From assembly GCA_037137375.1 (NCBI GenBank), contig JBAXKJ010000001.1:62001-126000 (forward strand): 64,000 nt of DNA, given 5' to 3'. This stretch comes from CAINVV01 sp037137375 (GTDB lineage: Bacteria; Bacteroidota; Bacteroidia; Bacteroidales; Prolixibacteraceae). Positions within the stretch are counted from its first letter, which is position 1. Every line of letters begins with the position of its first letter. The notes under the pieces were generated by a model. The model ran no database searches. It saw only the letters and a list, made by a program, of their open reading frames with translations, and was not told where the DNA came from. Positions 61,696 through 64,000 of this stretch are shown piece by piece. A program made the position numbers and the translations under genes.

Positions 61696-62601
61696 ATGAT
61701 AAAGAATTTAGAGGACCTTTTTTCCGCTGTTCTTCAACGACCCAAACGAACGCTGCTGGTTGTCAGCGCCAACGAGAATCATTCTGTTGAAGCAGCCTAC
61801 AAGGCGGTTGAAAAAGGATTAATCCATGCTGTATTGATCGGAGATGAAAAAATTATTGACGGTATTTGTGCTGACCTGGGTTTCGACATCTCTCTTTTCA
61901 GGGTTATTCATCAGCCTGACGATCGCCTCGCAGCCGCTCTGGCTGTGCGCATGATTCATCAGAAAGAAGGGGATATACTGATGAAAGGACTGATCTCATC
62001 CGATAAATTTATCAAGTCGATACTCGACAAAGAAACCGGACTGATGCAGGAAGGTAATATCCTCAGTCATATTACGCTCATCCAAAATTCGAACTATCCA
62101 AAACTAATGATCGTCAGTGACGCTGCTGTCATTCCGCTTCCGGATTTCAAACAAAAAGTCAAGATGATCATGTATCTGGTAAAGGCGGCTCATGTGCTTG
62201 GTATTTCTAGTCCTAAGGTAGCAGTGATCGCCCCCAGCGAACAACTGCTGGTACAGATAGATTCCTCACGGGATGCCGCGCTCTTGTCGGTCATGGGTCA
62301 ACGCGGACAGATTGCCGGTTGTATCATCGACGGTCCGCTTTCGCTGGATTTAGCCATCGACAAAGAATCCGCCGAAATTAAAGGGATCAAGAGTGAGGTA
62401 GCTGGAGACGCTGATTGCCTGCTCTTCCCAAATCTCGAAGCGGCCAATGTATTTTATAAGACCAATACAAAACTCGCCAATGCTGAGTCAGCGGCAATCC
62501 TGGTAGGGGCTAAAGTCCCGGCAGTACTGACTTCCAGAGGTGACTCCTCCCTGACCAAACAGTATTCCATCGCACTCGCTTCGCTGGCGACCAAAAACTA
62601 A
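61696..62601 (+). CDS. ptb: Phosphate butyryltransferase
   Basis: It exchanges CoA for phosphate on butyryl-CoA or branched acyl-CoA. The protein has 301 residues, the usual Ptb size, shorter than Pta. Marks are LLVVSANENHSVEAAYKAVEKGLIHAVLIGD, GDILMKGLISSDKFIKSIL, SHITLIQNSNYPKLMIVSDAAV, and DCLLFPNLEAANVFYKTNTKLA. It is followed after 4 bp by buk, with which it forms the acyl phosphate route to ATP. Confidence 0.9.
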   Translation: MIKNLEDLFSAVLQRPKRTLLVVSANENHSVEAAYKAVEKGLIHAVLIGDEKIIDGICADLGFDISLFRVIHQPDDRLAAALAVRMIHQKEGDILMKGLISSDKFIKSILDKETGLMQEGNILSHITLIQNSNYPKLMIVSDAAVIPLPDFKQKVKMIMYLVKAAHVLGISSPKVAVIAPSEQLLVQIDSSRDAALLSVMGQRGQIAGCIIDGPLSLDLAIDKESAEIKGIKSEVAGDADCLLFPNLEAANVFYKTNTKLANAESAAILVGAKVPAVLTSRGDSSLTKQYSIALASLATKN

Positions 62602-62605
62602 CTCC

Positions 62606-63700
62606 ATGGACAGTTCAGATCTTGTTAGAATATTGGTGATCAATCCGGGTTCTACAACGACCAAGATCGCCATTTACGAAAATTCCATTTGCATCTATCT
62701 AAAGACGATTCATCATTCTGTTGACGATCTCTCAAGTTATCAGTCTATTACGGATCAGTTTGTCTTCAGGAAAAACTGTATCATGCAACAACTGTCTAAT
62801 GAGGGATTTAGTATGGAGGATATTAATGTGGTGATCGGTCGCGGCGGACTGACTTATCCGCTAGAGTCTGGTGTTTATCTCGTTAATGAATTGATGGTTA
62901 AGCATTGCCGGGAAGGTGTCATGGGAATTCATGCGTCGAATCTCGGATCGATGATCGCCTTCGACCTCTCCAAAGAACACGCCGGAATGATTCCGCTTAT
63001 CGCCGATCCAGTCGTAGTCGATGAGATGGACGGCATCGCCCGTGTTTCGGGTCATCCGATGTTTACACGCCGCTCTATTTTCCACGCCCTGAACCAGAAA
63101 GCCGTCGCCCGTCAGCACGCCATGAAAGTCGGTCAGCCTTACGAAGATCTCGACCTGATTGTCGTTCACCTCGGCGGAGGCATCTCGATAGGTGTTCACC
63201 AGCACGGGCGGGTCATCGATGTAAATAATGCACTCGATGGCGAGGGTCCGTTCTCACCCGAAAGAAGCGGTTCGTTGCCAGTGGGTGACCTCGTAAAACT
63301 TTGTTTCAGCGGTCAGCACACTTACCAGGAAATTATGTCAATGATTTCAGGCAATGGCGGTTATGTTGCTTATCTTGGAACAAACGATGCCCGTGAAGTC
63401 GAAATTGCCGTAAAAAAAGGTGATGAAAAGGCAACTTTTTACCACGAAGCCATGGCCTACCAGATCTCTAAATACATCGGCGAGATGGCTACCGTGCTAA
63501 AGGGCAGAATTGACGGCATCCTTATTACCGGTGGCATCGCCTTCGACCGGCGACTGATGTCTCTGATCCGCGAACGGGTGGAATTTATCGCACCGGTATC
63601 CGTTTATGCTGGTCAGGATGAGCTTAAGGCCCTGGCAATGAATGCGCTGATGGTAGCCAGAGGAGAAGTTGAACCCCGCGAGTACGATCGTACAGAATAA
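62606..63700 (+). CDS. buk: Butyrate kinase
   Basis: It makes ATP and butyrate (or a branched acid) from the acyl phosphate. The protein of 364 residues begins RILVINPGSTTTKIAIYENS, the ASKHA phosphate loop, and has IGRGGLTYPLESGVYLVN, IPLIADPVVVDEMDGIARVSGHP, VVHLGGGISIGVHQHGRVIDVNNALDGEGPFSPERSG and GILITGGIAFD. All are butyrate kinase signatures. It forms an operon with ptb. Confidence 0.93.
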   Translation: MDSSDLVRILVINPGSTTTKIAIYENSICIYLKTIHHSVDDLSSYQSITDQFVFRKNCIMQQLSNEGFSMEDINVVIGRGGLTYPLESGVYLVNELMVKHCREGVMGIHASNLGSMIAFDLSKEHAGMIPLIADPVVVDEMDGIARVSGHPMFTRRSIFHALNQKAVARQHAMKVGQPYEDLDLIVVHLGGGISIGVHQHGRVIDVNNALDGEGPFSPERSGSLPVGDLVKLCFSGQHTYQEIMSMISGNGGYVAYLGTNDAREVEIAVKKGDEKATFYHEAMAYQISKYIGEMATVLKGRIDGILITGGIAFDRRLMSLIRERVEFIAPVSVYAGQDELKALAMNALMVARGEVEPREYDRTE

Positions 63701-63711
63701 TTCTTATTACC

Positions 63712-64000
63712 ATGAAAATATTTTCTACAGCAGCCATATTTCTTTTATTTGCGGCTCAACTCTTTGCGCAGCAGAACTTTGTGGCCAATTATGACGAGTC
63801 GAAGATTCCTACTTATCAACTGCCGGATCCACTGAAATTTAAGGATGGAAAATCTGTTTTATCGCCAAAGGACTGGACAAAAAGACGCGCCGAAATCTTT
63901 TCACTGCTTGAAAACCAGATGTATGGAAAGGTTCCTGAAGGCAAGACCAGTTTGGCTTTCAAAGAGATTTCCAGAGACGAAAATGCCTGTGGGGGATCGG
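63712..64000 (+). CDS. Start of a CE15-like (glucuronoyl esterase) secreted protein, cut by the window end
   Basis: Ninety-six residues are visible. A signal peptide ends LFAQQ (about residue 20). Then come NYDESKIPTYQLPDPL and DWTKRRAEIFSLLENQMYGKVPEG, the conserved N-terminal stretch of CE15 glucuronoyl esterases and related acetyl-xylan-esterase-like hydrolases, which act on plant cell walls. The catalytic Ser, Glu or Asp, and His lie beyond the window. It starts 11 bp after buk. Confidence 0.68.
   Translation, partial: MKIFSTAAIFLLFAAQLFAQQNFVANYDESKIPTYQLPDPLKFKDGKSVLSPKDWTKRRAEIFSLLENQMYGKVPEGKTSLAFKEISRDENACGGS

Overview
The window comes from a Bacteroidota genome, most likely a fermentative member of Bacteroidales or a related order. 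Signs of this are a type IX secretion (T9SS) C-terminal domain, a FISUMP-domain lipoprotein, an AraR-type (NrtR/Nudix family) arabinose regulator, a LytS/LytTR pair, promoters of the TAnnTTTG type, and moderate GC content with AT-rich intergenic DNA. I see no rRNA, tRNA, CRISPR array, insertion sequence or phage module.

Layout. 1-16750: carbohydrate use. It holds the end of a calcium-motif secreted protein, a GH105 hydrolase, a PL10 pectate lyase, a 9-repeat FISUMP lipoprotein on the other strand, a beta-propeller protein with a GH43 galactanase-like enzyme, and a complete L-arabinose operon (transporter, araR, araA, araD, araB). A cysteine-synthase-like gene follows. 16747-24574: a minus-strand signalling operon (CheR, two hybrid kinases, one PAS/GAF kinase). 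24759-32643: ABC-F ATPase, a lipoprotein with a LytS/LytTR pair, a putative outer-membrane protein, a C69 peptidase and a YdjC-type deacetylase.

32730-58049 is the most interesting part. I read it as a chaperone-usher-like surface fibre system, on the minus strand. It has a PapD-like chaperone, a large glycine-rich tip-like protein, a T9SS-sorted protein, a DUF4402 pilin-like subunit, and an usher-like outer-membrane protein carrying a C-terminal SPOR domain. Next to these is an array of further DUF4402 genes in three modules. One module is an almost exact copy of another and is partly decayed. Two modules also carry a small winged-helix-like gene. Four sigma-54-type promoters with exact -24/-12 spacing sit before the tip gene and the three modules, and each has a GTGC-type motif pair 118-148 bp further upstream. 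An NtrC-type activator with three kinases (50854-58049) and a LuxR-type regulator with its kinase (44757-46483) flank the array, so regulators, promoters and structural genes form one package.

58253-63700: acyl phosphate metabolism (Pta, a 3-hydroxyacyl-CoA dehydrogenase, AckA, Ptb, Buk), which makes ATP from acetyl-CoA and butyryl- or branched acyl-CoA. The window ends in the start of a CE15-like esterase, returning to plant polysaccharide breakdown.

All family calls come from reading motifs and gene order by eye. No database search was possible.
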